Part shown: in pieces, positions 56,199-64,000 of the stretch
Position numbering within the stretch: the stretch's first letter is position 1
Layout of the letters: every line of letters starts with the position of its first letter
Assembly: GCF_001667945.1 (NCBI RefSeq)
Contig: NZ_LZJK01000091.1
Coordinates: forward strand, 62,001-126,000
Length of the DNA: 64,000 bases
Origin: Mycolicibacter sinensis
GTDB taxonomy: Bacteria; Actinomycetota; Actinomycetes; Mycobacteriales; Mycobacteriaceae
Direction of reading: 5' to 3'
The notes under the pieces: model-generated
The model's database searches: none
What the model was told of the DNA's origin: nothing
The model's input: only the letters and a program-made list of their open reading frames with translations
Position numbers and translations under genes: made by a program

Positions 56199-56245
56199 TT
56201 TCGACCGACCCCCCGCTGTGGGTCGGAGGCTGCTACCCGTCGGTC
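56169..56245 (+). promoter_or_regulatory. attenuator-like RNA structure
   Basis: GTAGTAGCC (56169-56177, covering the Val codons) can pair with GGCTGCTAC (56228-56236, one G-U). Nested inside, ACCCGCAGCGGGGTC (56181-56195) pairs with the GACCCCCCGCTGTGGGT segment (about 56207-56223). A competing helix, GACCGAC (56203-56209) with GTCGGTC (56239-56245), cannot form at the same time. Ribosome position on the Leu/Val codons would decide which forms. There is no U-tract, so control might be Rho-dependent or translational. Confidence 0.6.
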
Positions 56246-56273
56246 ACTCTCCTCGAGCAGAAAAGACCGAGAC

Positions 56274-56741
56274 ATGACCACAACATCATTCGCCGACCAA
56301 TTCCGGGTTCCGCTCCCACGTGAACTGCGCGACCAGGCCGCGCGGCTGTCCTGGGACGGCTTCGTTTCGGCCTACGGCCGCGCCGCCGGCCCGCTGTCGC
56401 TGAGCCGATGGCGCTGCCTGGACGCTGATCGCCCGGCCACCCGACTGGGGCCGCAGGGCCGCACCTACCAGGCGACCCTCACCGTCGGCGGCGTGAACGG
56501 TACCTGCACCGCCGCGGCGCCCGGACCGCTGGCAGCGCTCACCACGATGCTGCACGACCGCGGAGTCCCCCTGGAAATCCTGGGGTTTCACCAGCTTCGG
56601 TGCGGCGCCGAGACCGCCACCTTCATCCACGGCTCGAACGGGCGCGGTGCGGCCTGGGCGGTGGGTTTTGCGCCCGATGCCGGGCGCTCCGCGCTGGAGG
56701 CCCTCATCACCTGCGCCAACCGGCTGCTGACCGCCCGGTGA
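56274..56741 (+). CDS. stand-alone LeuA (2-isopropylmalate synthase) regulatory-domain-like protein
   Basis: A 155-residue protein. Residues about 60-155 resemble the C-terminal allosteric domain of 2-isopropylmalate synthase: a duplicated beta-beta-beta-alpha pattern with GPLAALTTMLHDRGVPLEILGFHQLRCG and WAVGFAPDAGRSALEALITCANRL. There is no TIM-barrel catalytic domain, and the N-terminal 55 residues look unrelated. It could bind leucine and act on another protein. It converges on cyp136 with a 9-nt gap and is preceded by the leader peptide. Confidence 0.75.
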   Translation: MTTTSFADQFRVPLPRELRDQAARLSWDGFVSAYGRAAGPLSLSRWRCLDADRPATRLGPQGRTYQATLTVGGVNGTCTAAAPGPLAALTTMLHDRGVPLEILGFHQLRCGAETATFIHGSNGRGAAWAVGFAPDAGRSALEALITCANRLLTAR

Positions 56742-56750
56742 GGCGTCGAT

Positions 56751-58226
56751 CTACCGCCGACGCAACACGATCGGCATACCGTCCATCGGGATCGGCATCC
56801 CGCCGTAGTCCCAGCGCGGCTGGTACCCGGGCCGGGCCAGCTCCAGCCGGTAGCGGCGCAGCAGCCGGTGGACGATGGTCTTGACCTCCAGGCGCCCGTA
56901 ATTCATGCCGATGCACTTGTGCGCCCCGCCGCCGAACGGCGCCCAGGCGTAGCGGTGCTTCTTGTGCTCGGCGCGCGGCTCCAGGAACCGCTCCGGGTCG
57001 AACTGGCGCGGGTTGGTGTAGAGCTCGGGCAGCCAGTGGTTCATGCCCGGCCAGGTGACCACGTTGGTGCCGGCCGGCAAATAGTGCCCGAGCAGCTCGG
57101 TGTCGCGCACGGCCTGGCGCATATTGAACGGCAGCGGGGTGACCAGCCGCAGCGACTCGTCCATCACCAGGTCGAGGGTCTCCAGCTTCTCCAGCGCCTC
57201 GATATCCAGCGGTGCGTCGCCGAGCCGTGCCGATTCGTCGCGGGCCCGCTCCTGCCAGTCCGGGTGTGCGGCCAGGTGGTAGGCCATCGTGGTCACCGTC
57301 GAGGTGGTGGTGTCGTGCGCGGCCATCATCAGGAAGATCATGTGGTTGACGATGTCGGTGTCGCTGAACGTGTTCCCGTCGTCGTCGGCGGTGTGGCACA
57401 GCACCGACAGCATGTCCGCGCCCTCGACCCGTCGGCGTTCGGTGACCCGCTCGGCGAAGTAGTCCTCGAGCACCTTGCGGCCCTGCAGACCACGCCACCA
57501 TTTGAACGGCGGCACCCCGGTGCGGATGATCGCCCCGCCGGCGCGGGTGGTCTGCTCGAAGGCGTGGTTGACCTTGGTCACCAGCTCGTGGTCCTCGCCG
57601 GGTTCATGGCCCATGAACACCACCGCCGCCACGTCGAGCGTGAGTTCCTTGGCCGCCGGGTGGAACAGGAACCGCGCGTCGTCGGTCGGCCAGTCGGCCA
57701 CGATCCGGGTGATCACCCGGTCCATGTCCTCGACGTAGCTGGCCAGCCGCGGACGGGTGAACGCGCCCTGCATGATCCGCTTGTGATGTAAGTGCTCGTC
57801 GAAGTCCAGCAGCATCAGGCCACGGTCGAAGAACGGCCCGATAACCGGGATCCAGCCGGTCGTCGAAAAGTCCTTCGCCTTGTTGGTGAAGATGGCCTGG
57901 GTGGCGTCGGGTCCCAGCGCAACGATCGACGGCAGAATCGGTGACTCCGCGAAGTACACCGGGCCGTACTTGTTGTAGATGTGCAGCGGGAAATCCGGTC
58001 CCTGCCGGAACATCTCGATGATGTGGCCGAGCAGCGGCAGCCCGGAATCACCCAGGATGGGTTTGAGTCCGCTGCCCGCCGGTGGCTCGGCCAGCGTCTT
58101 CTGCTTCCATTCCACGTTCAACAGCCGCTTCTCGATGGCGCCCATGCCGGGGATGGTGTTCAGCGTCGGGGTGAACCGACGCCGGGCCTGGTCGAGAAGG
58201 TACTGCGGGGTGGTCATGGTCGTCAT
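56751..58226 (-). CDS. cyp136: cytochrome P450 CYP136
   Basis: A 491-residue P450 matching H37Rv CYP136 (Rv3059, 492 residues) in length, neighbours and sequence. The I-helix MAAHDTTTSTVTT, the ExxR of MDESLRLVTPLPF and the haem motif FGGGAHKCIGMNYGR (Cys438) are complete. The relatively long N-terminus and CYP51-like layout fit the family. Its natural substrate is not established. It is divergent from a TetR gene. Confidence 0.92.
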   Translation of the reverse strand: MTTMTTPQYLLDQARRRFTPTLNTIPGMGAIEKRLLNVEWKQKTLAEPPAGSGLKPILGDSGLPLLGHIIEMFRQGPDFPLHIYNKYGPVYFAESPILPSIVALGPDATQAIFTNKAKDFSTTGWIPVIGPFFDRGLMLLDFDEHLHHKRIMQGAFTRPRLASYVEDMDRVITRIVADWPTDDARFLFHPAAKELTLDVAAVVFMGHEPGEDHELVTKVNHAFEQTTRAGGAIIRTGVPPFKWWRGLQGRKVLEDYFAERVTERRRVEGADMLSVLCHTADDDGNTFSDTDIVNHMIFLMMAAHDTTTSTVTTMAYHLAAHPDWQERARDESARLGDAPLDIEALEKLETLDLVMDESLRLVTPLPFNMRQAVRDTELLGHYLPAGTNVVTWPGMNHWLPELYTNPRQFDPERFLEPRAEHKKHRYAWAPFGGGAHKCIGMNYGRLEVKTIVHRLLRRYRLELARPGYQPRWDYGGMPIPMDGMPIVLRRR

Positions 58227-58316
58227 CGGCTGACTACCTCTCGTTCATGGCGTCATAACACGCAGCGACTATGGCGCCTGTGGCGACCGTCACGCATCCA
58301 CATCCTCAGATTAAAG

Positions 58317-58330
58317 TTGACGCGTGTCAA
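58317..58330. promoter_or_regulatory. palindrome between cyp136 and tetR
   Basis: TTGACGCGTGTCAA is a 14-bp palindrome with one mismatched pair, in the 141-nt divergent intergenic space. It is a natural candidate operator for the adjacent TetR-type regulator. TTGACG also resembles a -35 hexamer. Confidence 0.5.
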
Positions 58331-58367
58331 GTTTGAATCCGGCGCGGCGTGGTGCAAGGTGCAAAGG

Positions 58368-59015
58368 GTGAGTACCGAGCACGACCCGGGCGGTCCGGCC
58401 ACCGACGATGCGCCCCAGCGCCGAGGCGACAAGCAGCGCCAGGCGATTGTGCAGGCAGTCCGGGAATTGCTGGAGGAGAAGCCGTTCGCGGAGCTGTCGG
58501 TCAGCACCATCAGCGACCGCGCCGGGGTGGCGCGCTCGGGCTTCTATTTCTACTTCGATTCCAAGTACGCCGTGCTCGCCCACATCCTCGCCGAGGCGAC
58601 TCAGGAACTCGAAGAACTCACCCATTACTTCGCGCCGCGGGGCGCCGACGAATCGCCGGCGGCCTTCGCCGAACGGATGGTGGGCAGCGCGGCGGCAGTT
58701 TATGCCCACAACGACCCGGTGATGTCGGCGTGCAACCTGGCCCGCAACAGCGACGCCGAGATCCGCGAACTGCTCGACGCCCAGATCGACGCGGTGATCA
58801 ACCAGATCGTCGGTGTGGTCAACGACGAGATCGCCGCCGGTACGGCGAACCCGATCAGCGATGACATTCCCGCCCTGGTGCGAACATTGGCGGCCACCAC
58901 CGCCTACATGCTCTCCGGCGATAGTGCTTTCCTGGGCGCCGATGGTGACGTGCCTCGTGGCGTGCGGGTGCTCGAGGCGCTGTGGCGCACCGCGTTATGG
59001 AGCGGGTCGCGCTGA
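58368..59015 (+). CDS. TetR-family regulator, Rv3058c type
   Basis: A 215-residue regulator with the helix-turn-helix RQAIVQAVRELLEEKPFAELSVSTISDRAGVARSGFYFYFDSKYAVLAHIL at about residues 21-68. The C-terminal domain is of the EthR-like type that often controls P450 or monooxygenase genes. GTG 58368 follows AAAGG closely and gives the normal family length; the frame remains open further upstream. Divergence from cyp136 suggests it represses both genes. Confidence 0.93.
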   Translation: MSTEHDPGGPATDDAPQRRGDKQRQAIVQAVRELLEEKPFAELSVSTISDRAGVARSGFYFYFDSKYAVLAHILAEATQELEELTHYFAPRGADESPAAFAERMVGSAAAVYAHNDPVMSACNLARNSDAEIRELLDAQIDAVINQIVGVVNDEIAAGTANPISDDIPALVRTLAATTAYMLSGDSAFLGADGDVPRGVRVLEALWRTALWSGSR

Positions 59016-59110
59016 TCGCGAGCGCGGCGGAGGCGGGCGCAACGGGTCAGCGCCGTGGGCTCCGCGGGGATTGAATCGTCCTCGCTGAACCGCCGGTATC
59101 GTCTGCACCT

Positions 59111-59986
59111 ATGACACGCGTAGCGCAGTACTACCGGGGCAAGCGGTGCTTCATCACCGGAGCGGCGAGCGGGATCGGTAGGGCCACCGCGCTACGGCTG
59201 GCCGAGTTGGGCGCGGAGCTTTATCTGACGGACCGCAATGCGCAAGGACTTGCCGAAACCGTGGCCGACGCGCGGGCGCTGGGGGCGCTGGTGCCCGAAC
59301 ACCGAGTGGTCGATATCGCCGATTACGACGACGTCGCCGCGTTCGGCGCCGACATCCACGCGCGCCATGAGTCGATGGACATCGTGATGAACATCGCGGG
59401 GGTGTCGGCGTGGGGGACCGTCGACCGGTTGAGCCACGAGCAGTGGAACAAGATGGTCTCCATCAACCTGATGGGCCCGATCCACGTTATCGAGACCTTC
59501 CTGCCGCCGATGGTCGCCGCCGGCCGGGGCGGGCACCTGGTCAACGTGTCCTCGGCGGCGGGAATCGTCGCGTTGCCGTGGCACGCCGCCTATTCCGCTA
59601 GCAAGTACGGCCTGCGCGGAGTATCGGAGGTGCTCCGCTTCGACCTGGCGCGCCACCGCATCGGGGTGTCGGTGGTGGTTCCCGGCGCCGTGAAGACCCC
59701 GCTGGTCAACACCGTGGAGATCGCCGGCGTCGACCGCGATGATCCGCAGGTGCAACGGTGGGTGGACCGGTTCGCCGGCCACGCGGTGACGCCGGAGAAA
59801 GCGGCGGAGAAGATCCTGGCCGGGGTGGCTCGCAACCGCTACCTGGTCTACACCTCCGGTGACATCCGCGCGTTGTATGCGTTCAAGCGGCTGGCGTGGC
59901 TGCCGTACAGCGTTGTCATGCGGCAGGTCAATGGGCTGTTCAGCCGCGCACTGCTTCCGACGAGGAGTCCGCAGCGCAGCTCCTAG
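59111..59986 (+). CDS. short-chain dehydrogenase, Rv3057c type
   Basis: A 291-residue SDR. The cofactor motif CFITGAASGIGRATALRLAELGAELYLTDR, NIAGVSAWG, the catalytic Ser of VNVSSAAGIVALPWH and YSASKYG are present, with a longer C-terminus than typical SDRs. The ATG follows TATCGT (59097-59102) by 8 nt, a leaderless arrangement. It matches Rv3057c next to the TetR gene. Substrate unknown; a lipid ketone or alcohol is plausible given the P450 neighbour. Confidence 0.9.
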   Translation: MTRVAQYYRGKRCFITGAASGIGRATALRLAELGAELYLTDRNAQGLAETVADARALGALVPEHRVVDIADYDDVAAFGADIHARHESMDIVMNIAGVSAWGTVDRLSHEQWNKMVSINLMGPIHVIETFLPPMVAAGRGGHLVNVSSAAGIVALPWHAAYSASKYGLRGVSEVLRFDLARHRIGVSVVVPGAVKTPLVNTVEIAGVDRDDPQVQRWVDRFAGHAVTPEKAAEKILAGVARNRYLVYTSGDIRALYAFKRLAWLPYSVVMRQVNGLFSRALLPTRSPQRSS

Positions 59987-60271
59987 CCGGCGTCATCGGC
60001 TGCCGCCGTCCCACGCCAGAGCATCCGGCCCGCCGTCGGCCGACAGTCGCAGCGCCCGACACCGCGACGACTCGCCGATGCCGGCCGGACGTGCTGAGCC
60101 GGTGTCCGGGCAACTTTGCTGGTACGTGTTCGCCGGCCGCGCGTTGCGGTTGCTTGTCGGTGTCGGGTGGTAGACCTGCGGTTATGACGAGCCACCCGCG
60201 CGATTGTGAGATGCGACACGCCGAGGCCGCGGTGCGGCCGGGCCGCGACCAGCGAATTTCAACAATGTCGT
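59987..60271. other. intergenic region without a recognisable gene
   Basis: About 285 nt between the SDR and the NrdR boxes. It is GC-rich; short open frames on both strands have no family similarity or ribosome sites. No RNA gene or repeat is seen. Confidence 0.4.
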
Positions 60272-60319
60272 TCAGAACATCTAGTATTGACACCAAGGGG
60301 TGACCACTAGGTGTAGTGT
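60272..60319 (+). promoter_or_regulatory. tandem NrdR boxes before nrdH
   Basis: TCAGAACATCTAGTAT (60272-60287) and CCACTAGGTGTAGTGT (60304-60319) match the NrdR consensus (acaCwAtATaTwgwgt) at about 11 and 12 of 16 positions. Their starts are 32 bp apart, three helical turns, as in known NrdR tandem sites. NrdR is a dATP/ATP-responsive repressor of ribonucleotide reductase operons. Confidence 0.65.
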
Positions 60320-60496
60320 TCGTGGAACCGACAGGCCGGGGTTTTCCGGTTACCCGAGCCGCGGCGACCAGCACCGATTTGGGTGCCCTGCCACGGTGGG
60401 GGGAACTGGCGAATTGCGGTCCTGGCGGCCCGCTGGACGCTCTACCTGATCCGTCATCCGTTCGTTGTCGACGATTCGCTGAGGAGTCTGCCGCCC
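60320..60496 (+). other. long 5' leader of nrdHIE
   Basis: About 177 nt lie between the NrdR boxes and the nrdH ATG. Short hairpins are possible (CCGG-GGTTTT-CCGG, and GTCC...GGAC around 60418-60440). A frame that starts with GTG at 60316 runs into nrdH but resembles nothing and overlaps it. The stretch may simply be a structured untranslated leader. Confidence 0.4.
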
Positions 60497-60736
60497 ATGA
60501 GCATCACCGTGTACACCAAGCCCGCGTGCGTGCAGTGCAACGCCACCTACAAGGCGCTGGACAATCAGGGCATCGCCTACGAGACCGTCGACATCTCGCT
60601 CGACTCCGAAGCGCGGGACTACGTGATGGCGCTGGGTTACCTGCAGGCCCCGGTCGTCGTCGCCGGCGACGAGCACTGGTCGGGTTTCCGCCCGGACCGC
60701 ATCAAGGCGCTGGCGAAGACAGCGCTCAGCGCGTAA
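60497..60736 (+). CDS. nrdH: glutaredoxin-like electron donor NrdH
   Basis: A 79-residue redoxin that reduces the class Ib ribonucleotide reductase. The active site is Cys11-Val-Gln-Cys14 (TKPACVQCNATYKAL), and the C-terminal WSGFRPDRIKAL is the NrdH signature. Size equals the H37Rv protein. GAGGAG lies about ten bases before ATG 60497. It is the first gene of nrdHIE. Confidence 0.97.
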   Translation: MSITVYTKPACVQCNATYKALDNQGIAYETVDISLDSEARDYVMALGYLQAPVVVAGDEHWSGFRPDRIKALAKTALSA

Positions 60737-60791
60737 GTGACCGCCGGGTCGGGTACGGGTGGAGTCTGACTGAGAGCTGAAGGGGGTCGCC

Positions 60792-61250
60792 GTGTCTGCG
60801 GAGTCTGCATGCAGCCTGGTGTATTTCTCCTCGGTATCGGAGAACACCCACCGCTTCGTGCAGAAGCTGCGGCTGCCGGCCATCCGGATTCCGCTGCACG
60901 GGCGCATCGAGGTGGATCACCCCTACGTGCTGGTGCTGCCGACCTACGGCGGCGGACGTCAGCAGCCCGATGTGAACGAGGGCGGTTACGTGCCCAAGCA
61001 GGTCATCGCCTTTTTGAACAACGAACACAACCGGAGTCTGCTGCGCGGCGTAATCGCCGCCGGCAACACCAACTTCGGTGCGGAGTTCTGCTATGCCGGC
61101 GACGTGATCGCCCGCAAGTGCGGGGTGCCGTACCTGTACCGATTCGAATTGATGGGAACCGACGAGGACGTCCAAGCCGTCCGCGCGGGTTTGGCTGATT
61201 TCTGGAAGGACGAGGCATGCCACCTACCGCTGCAACTGCAGAGCAGGTAA
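60792..61250 (+). CDS. nrdI: ribonucleotide reductase flavodoxin NrdI
   Basis: A 152-residue flavodoxin-like protein that supplies the oxidant for Mn-tyrosyl radical assembly in NrdF. It has [24 protein letters not shown] and [38 protein letters not shown], all characteristic. It begins at GTG 60792 after GAAGGGG. It overlaps nrdE by 34 nt. Confidence 0.96.
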   Translation: MSAESACSLVYFSSVSENTHRFVQKLRLPAIRIPLHGRIEVDHPYVLVLPTYGGGRQQPDVNEGGYVPKQVIAFLNNEHNRSLLRGVIAAGNTNFGAEFCYAGDVIARKCGVPYLYRFELMGTDEDVQAVRAGLADFWKDEACHLPLQLQSR

Positions 61251-63388
61251 CCGCAACCACCCGCAGTGCTCCGGTGGGCGAGCTGGACTACCACGCGCTC
61301 AACGCGATGCTCAACCTGTACGACAGCGACGGCAAGATCCAATTCGACAAGGACGTGCTGGCGGCCCGGCAGTACTTCCTGGAGCACGTCAACCAGAACA
61401 CGGTGTTCTTCCACAACCAGGACGAGAAGCTCGACTACCTGATCCAGAAGGAGTACTACGAGCGCGAAGTACTCGACCAGTACTCGCGCAACTTCGTCAA
61501 GTCACTGCTGGACCGGGCCTACGCCAAGAAGTTCCGGTTCCCGACATTTCTGGGCGCGTTCAAGTACTACACCTCCTACACGCTGAAAACCTTCGACGGC
61601 AAGCGCTACCTGGAGCGGTTCGAGGACCGGGTGTGCATGGTGGCGCTGACCCTGGCCGCCGGTGACACCGCACTGGCCGAGAAGCTGGTCGACGAGATCA
61701 TCGACGGCCGGTTCCAGCCGGCCACCCCGACGTTTTTGAATTCCGGCAAGAAACAGCGCGGCGAGGCGGTCAGTTGCTTCCTGTTGCGCATCGAGGACAA
61801 CATGGAGTCGATCGGCCGCTCGATCAACTCCGCACTGCAGCTGTCCAAGCGCGGCGGGGGAGTGGCGTTGCTGCTGACCAACATTCGCGAGCACGGCGCC
61901 CCGATCAAGAACATCGAGAACCAGTCCTCCGGGGTCATCCCGATCATGAAGCTGCTGGAGGACTCGTTCTCCTACGCCAACCAGCTCGGCGCCCGCCAGG
62001 GTGCCGGGGCGGTGTACCTGCATGCCCACCACCCGGACATCTACCGGTTCCTGGACACCAAGCGGGAGAACGCCGACGAGAAGATCCGGATCAAGACGCT
62101 GAGCCTGGGCGTGGTGATCCCCGACATCACCTTCGAGCTGGCCAAGAAGAACGAGGACATGTACCTGTTCTCGCCCTATGACGTCGAGCGGGTCTACGGC
62201 GTTCCGTTCGCCGACGTCTCGGTCAGCGAGAAGTACTACGAAATGGTCGACAACTCCGCGATCCGCAAGACCAAGATCAAGGCGCGCGAGTTCTTCCAGA
62301 CCCTCGCCGAGCTGCAGTTCGAGTCCGGCTACCCCTACATCATGTTCGAAGACACGGTGAACCGGGCCAACCCCATCGCCGGCAAGATCACCCACTCGAA
62401 CCTGTGCTCGGAGATCCTGCAGGTCTCCACCGCGTCGCTGTACAACGATGATCTGTCGTACGCCAAGGTGGGCAAGGACATCTCCTGCAACCTGGGCTCG
62501 CTCAACATCGCCAAGGCCATGGACTCACCCGACTTCGGCCAGACCATCGAGGTCGCGATCCGGGCGTTGACCGCGGTGTCGGATCAGACCCACATCTGGT
62601 CGGTGCCGTCGATCGAGCACGGCAACAACGAGTCGCACGCCATCGGGCTGGGCCAGATGAACCTGCACGGCTACCTGGCCCGCGAGCGCATCCACTACGG
62701 CTCGGAAGAGGGCATCGACTTCACCAACATCTACTTCTACACCGTGCTGTACCACGCGCTGCGGGCGTCGAATCGTCTTGCGCTGGAGCGGGGCAAGGCG
62801 TTCGTAGGATTCGAGAAGTCCAAGTACGCCTCCGGGGAGTTCTTCGACAAATACCTCAACCAGGTGTGGGAACCGAAGACGGCCAAGGTGCGCCAGCTCT
62901 TCGCCGACGCCGGTATCCGGATCCCGGACCAAAGCGATTGGCAGCGACTCAAGGAATCGGTTGCCGCGCACGGCATCTACAACCAGAACCTGCAGGCGGT
63001 TCCGCCGACCGGGTCGATCTCCTACATCAACCACTCGACTTCTTCGATCCACCCGATCGTCTCCAAGATCGAGATCCGCAAGGAAGGCAAGATCGGCCGG
63101 GTCTACTACCCGGCGCCGTACATGACCAACGACAACCTGGAGTACTACCAGGACGCCTACGAGATCGGCTACGAGAAGATCATCGACACCTACGCCGCGG
63201 CCACCCAGCACGTGGATCAGGGGTTGAGCCTGACGCTGTTTTTCAAGGACACCGCCACCACCCGCGACGTGAACCGGGCGCAGATCTACGCCTGGCGCAA
63301 GGGAATCAAGACGCTGTACTACATCCGGCTGCGGCAGATGGCGCTGGAGGGCACCGAGGTGGAGGGTTGCGTCAGCTGCATGCTGTAA
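61217..63388 (+). CDS. nrdE: class Ib ribonucleotide reductase, large subunit NrdE
   Basis: A 723-residue catalytic subunit that reduces ribonucleoside diphosphates. Conserved blocks are [65 protein letters not shown] (active-site Asn/Cys/Glu), [15 protein letters not shown] and [24 protein letters not shown]. The C-terminal GCVSCML provides the mobile Cys pair (718 and 721) reduced by NrdH. The N-terminal ATP-cone domain of class Ia enzymes is absent, as expected for NrdE. The radical subunit nrdF is not in this window. Confidence 0.97.
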   Translation: MPPTAATAEQVTATTRSAPVGELDYHALNAMLNLYDSDGKIQFDKDVLAARQYFLEHVNQNTVFFHNQDEKLDYLIQKEYYEREVLDQYSRNFVKSLLDRAYAKKFRFPTFLGAFKYYTSYTLKTFDGKRYLERFEDRVCMVALTLAAGDTALAEKLVDEIIDGRFQPATPTFLNSGKKQRGEAVSCFLLRIEDNMESIGRSINSALQLSKRGGGVALLLTNIREHGAPIKNIENQSSGVIPIMKLLEDSFSYANQLGARQGAGAVYLHAHHPDIYRFLDTKRENADEKIRIKTLSLGVVIPDITFELAKKNEDMYLFSPYDVERVYGVPFADVSVSEKYYEMVDNSAIRKTKIKAREFFQTLAELQFESGYPYIMFEDTVNRANPIAGKITHSNLCSEILQVSTASLYNDDLSYAKVGKDISCNLGSLNIAKAMDSPDFGQTIEVAIRALTAVSDQTHIWSVPSIEHGNNESHAIGLGQMNLHGYLARERIHYGSEEGIDFTNIYFYTVLYHALRASNRLALERGKAFVGFEKSKYASGEFFDKYLNQVWEPKTAKVRQLFADAGIRIPDQSDWQRLKESVAAHGIYNQNLQAVPPTGSISYINHSTSSIHPIVSKIEIRKEGKIGRVYYPAPYMTNDNLEYYQDAYEIGYEKIIDTYAAATQHVDQGLSLTLFFKDTATTRDVNRAQIYAWRKGIKTLYYIRLRQMALEGTEVEGCVSCML

Positions 63389-63395
63389 AGGCTCC

Positions 63396-63454
63396 CCGAG
63401 TGTCGGGTTGATGCACGCGTTTGGCTCTTCGGCGTGTATTAATCCGACACTCGG
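63396..63454. terminator. long bidirectional hairpin after nrdE
   Basis: CCGAGTGTCGG (63396-63406) pairs with CCGACACTCGG (63444-63454), and inner arms TTGATGCACGC and GCGTGTATTAA extend the stem with two G-U pairs. It lies between the convergent nrdE and DUF5997 genes and can serve both. Confidence 0.75.
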
Positions 63455-63472
63455 CGCTGCGCAGGGCGAGCG

Positions 63473-63859
63473 TCAGCTCTCGCGGGCCCGTTCCGCATGT
63501 AGCGCCTTGAGGCGTCGCTGCTCGCCCAGCACCGCCTGGTAGCTCTCGCGTTCGGTGACCAGCCACGGCGGTTTCTCCTCGAGCAGCGCATTGATCTGCT
63601 CGGTGGTGAGCGCACTCTCAACGTTGTTGCGTGCGAGTGCGGCGATCGAGACACCCAGCTTGGCGGCCACCAGGTTCTTCGGATGCGGCCCGTTCTTGCG
63701 GAGGTCCCTCAGCCACTGCGGCGGGTCGGCCTGCAGGGCGGCGAGCTCGCTGCGGGTGATCGGGCCGGCCTGGAACTCCGCCGGTGTCGCCGGCAGGTAC
63801 ACGTCGAGCTTCTTCGCCGCCGTGGCGGGTTTCATGGACTGCGCGTTCGGCCGGCTCAT
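63473..63859 (-). CDS. DUF5997 family protein
   Basis: A 128-residue protein with the pattern KKLDVYLPATPAEFQAGPITRSELAALQADPPQWLRDLRKNGPHPKNLVAAKLGVSIAALARNNVESALTTEQINALLEEKPPWLVTERESY. The central AAKLGVSIAALARN looks like a helix-turn-helix-like segment. The family usually lies beside a LysR substrate-binding-domain gene in actinobacteria, as here (divergent, 28 nt away). Its role is unknown. Confidence 0.82.
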   Translation of the reverse strand: MSRPNAQSMKPATAAKKLDVYLPATPAEFQAGPITRSELAALQADPPQWLRDLRKNGPHPKNLVAAKLGVSIAALARNNVESALTTEQINALLEEKPPWLVTERESYQAVLGEQRRLKALHAERARES

Positions 63860-63875
63860 GCAAGCAGCGTATCGG

Positions 63876-63881
63876 TAGCCT
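63876..63881 (+). promoter_or_regulatory. -10-like hexamer before the terminal gene
   Basis: TAGCCT fits TANNNT and ends 6 nt before GTG 63888, again suggesting a leaderless transcript. Confidence 0.35.
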
Positions 63882-63887
63882 GATGCG

Positions 63888-64000
63888 GTGACCCGGCTCT
63901 CCCTGACCCTCGGGTACGTCCCCGGCGGGACGCCCGCGAAGTGGGCCCGGATCTGGGCGGAGCGCCACCCCGAGGTCGCACTGCAGCTACAGTCCGTCGC
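63888..64000 (+). CDS. LysR-type substrate-binding-domain protein (3' truncated)
   Basis: Only about 37 residues are inside the window: VTRLSLTLGYVPGGTPAKWARIWAERHPEVALQLQSV. The pattern of a short beta-strand, then a helix ending WAERHPEVALQL is that of the first unit of a LysR-family effector domain, but without a preceding helix-turn-helix. It is divergent from DUF5997. GTG 63888 is the only sensible start. Confidence 0.6.
   Translation, partial: MTRLSLTLGYVPGGTPAKWARIWAERHPEVALQLQSV

Noticed and set aside
60320-60496. Cobalamin riboswitch in the nrdH leader
   Set aside because: I looked for the conserved core pattern and did not find it; the operon is also a class Ib (not B12-dependent) reductase.
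60316-60780. GTG-initiated frame in the nrdH leader
   Set aside because: It overlaps nrdH in another phase, resembles no protein and has no ribosome site.
1-64000. CRISPR arrays, insertion sequences, integrases or prophage genes
   Set aside because: No regularly spaced repeats, transposase or integrase motifs, or terminal inverted repeats with target duplications were seen.

Overview
The window is high-GC actinobacterial DNA from a Mycobacterium-type organism (genus in the broad sense). Evidence: a complete 14-subunit nuo operon next to an Rv3143-type receiver protein, fadE23-fadE24, fprA, prfB, ftsE-ftsX-smpB-ssrA, cstA, fadE22, cyp136 and nrdH-nrdI-nrdE occur in the same relative order as in M. 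tuberculosis H37Rv (Rv3158 descending to Rv3051c). Interruptions in that order show it is a different species. The species cannot be named from sequence alone. Gene assignments are by reading protein sequence and recalled family features; no database search was run.

Layout. 1-159: tail of an oxidoreductase. 179-16223 (minus): a flavin-reductase-like gene behind nuoA-nuoN, the proton-pumping NADH dehydrogenase, nearly all genes overlapping or abutting. 16444-16866: a receiver-domain protein. 16954-24631 (minus): a compact catabolic operon (homogentisate-dioxygenase-like cupin, alpha/beta hydrolase, type III CoA-transferase, HMG-CoA-lyase-like enzyme, TetR, acyl-CoA dehydrogenase, APH-like kinase, DUF6285) sitting where H37Rv has fadB4. 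25086-27731: fadE24-fadE23 behind a strong palindromic operator. 27842-30461: HisN-type phosphatase, a small membrane protein and FprA.

30559-37472 (plus): prfB, an MscS channel, a proline-rich membrane protein, ftsE, ftsX, smpB, an EamA transporter, a mycothiol-dependent-type enzyme, then tmRNA with its terminator. smpB and its RNA partner ssrA are about 1.8 kb apart. 37513-43954: DUF488, a membrane protein, an MFS-PucR-DadA cluster, a GreA-like protein, tRNA-Ala(GGC) and a small exported protein. 44105-48723: hydroxyacid dehydrogenase, CYP125-like P450, L,D-transpeptidase, ABC1/UbiB kinase. 48757-54245: ybdD-cstA divergent from an SDR-fadE22 operon. 54365-56741: PoxB-type enzyme and an orphan LeuA regulatory-domain protein behind a leader peptide. 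56751-59986: cyp136/TetR divergon and an SDR. 60272-63388: NrdR-box-controlled nrdHIE. 63473-64000: DUF5997 and a substrate-binding LysR-like fragment.

Most notable: (i) a branched-chain leader peptide (MRHLLVVASTRSGV) whose Val codons lie in the stem of a long hairpin, upstream of a stand-alone LeuA-type regulatory domain; (ii) a tmRNA with a predicted 20-residue tag carrying an internal AKVAL duplication, against 12 residues in M. tuberculosis; (iii) a perfect 9+4+9 palindrome plus a third half-site before fadE24; (iv) a KstR2-like site before the SDR-fadE22 operon; (v) the catabolic operon inserted between the nuo locus and fadE23.
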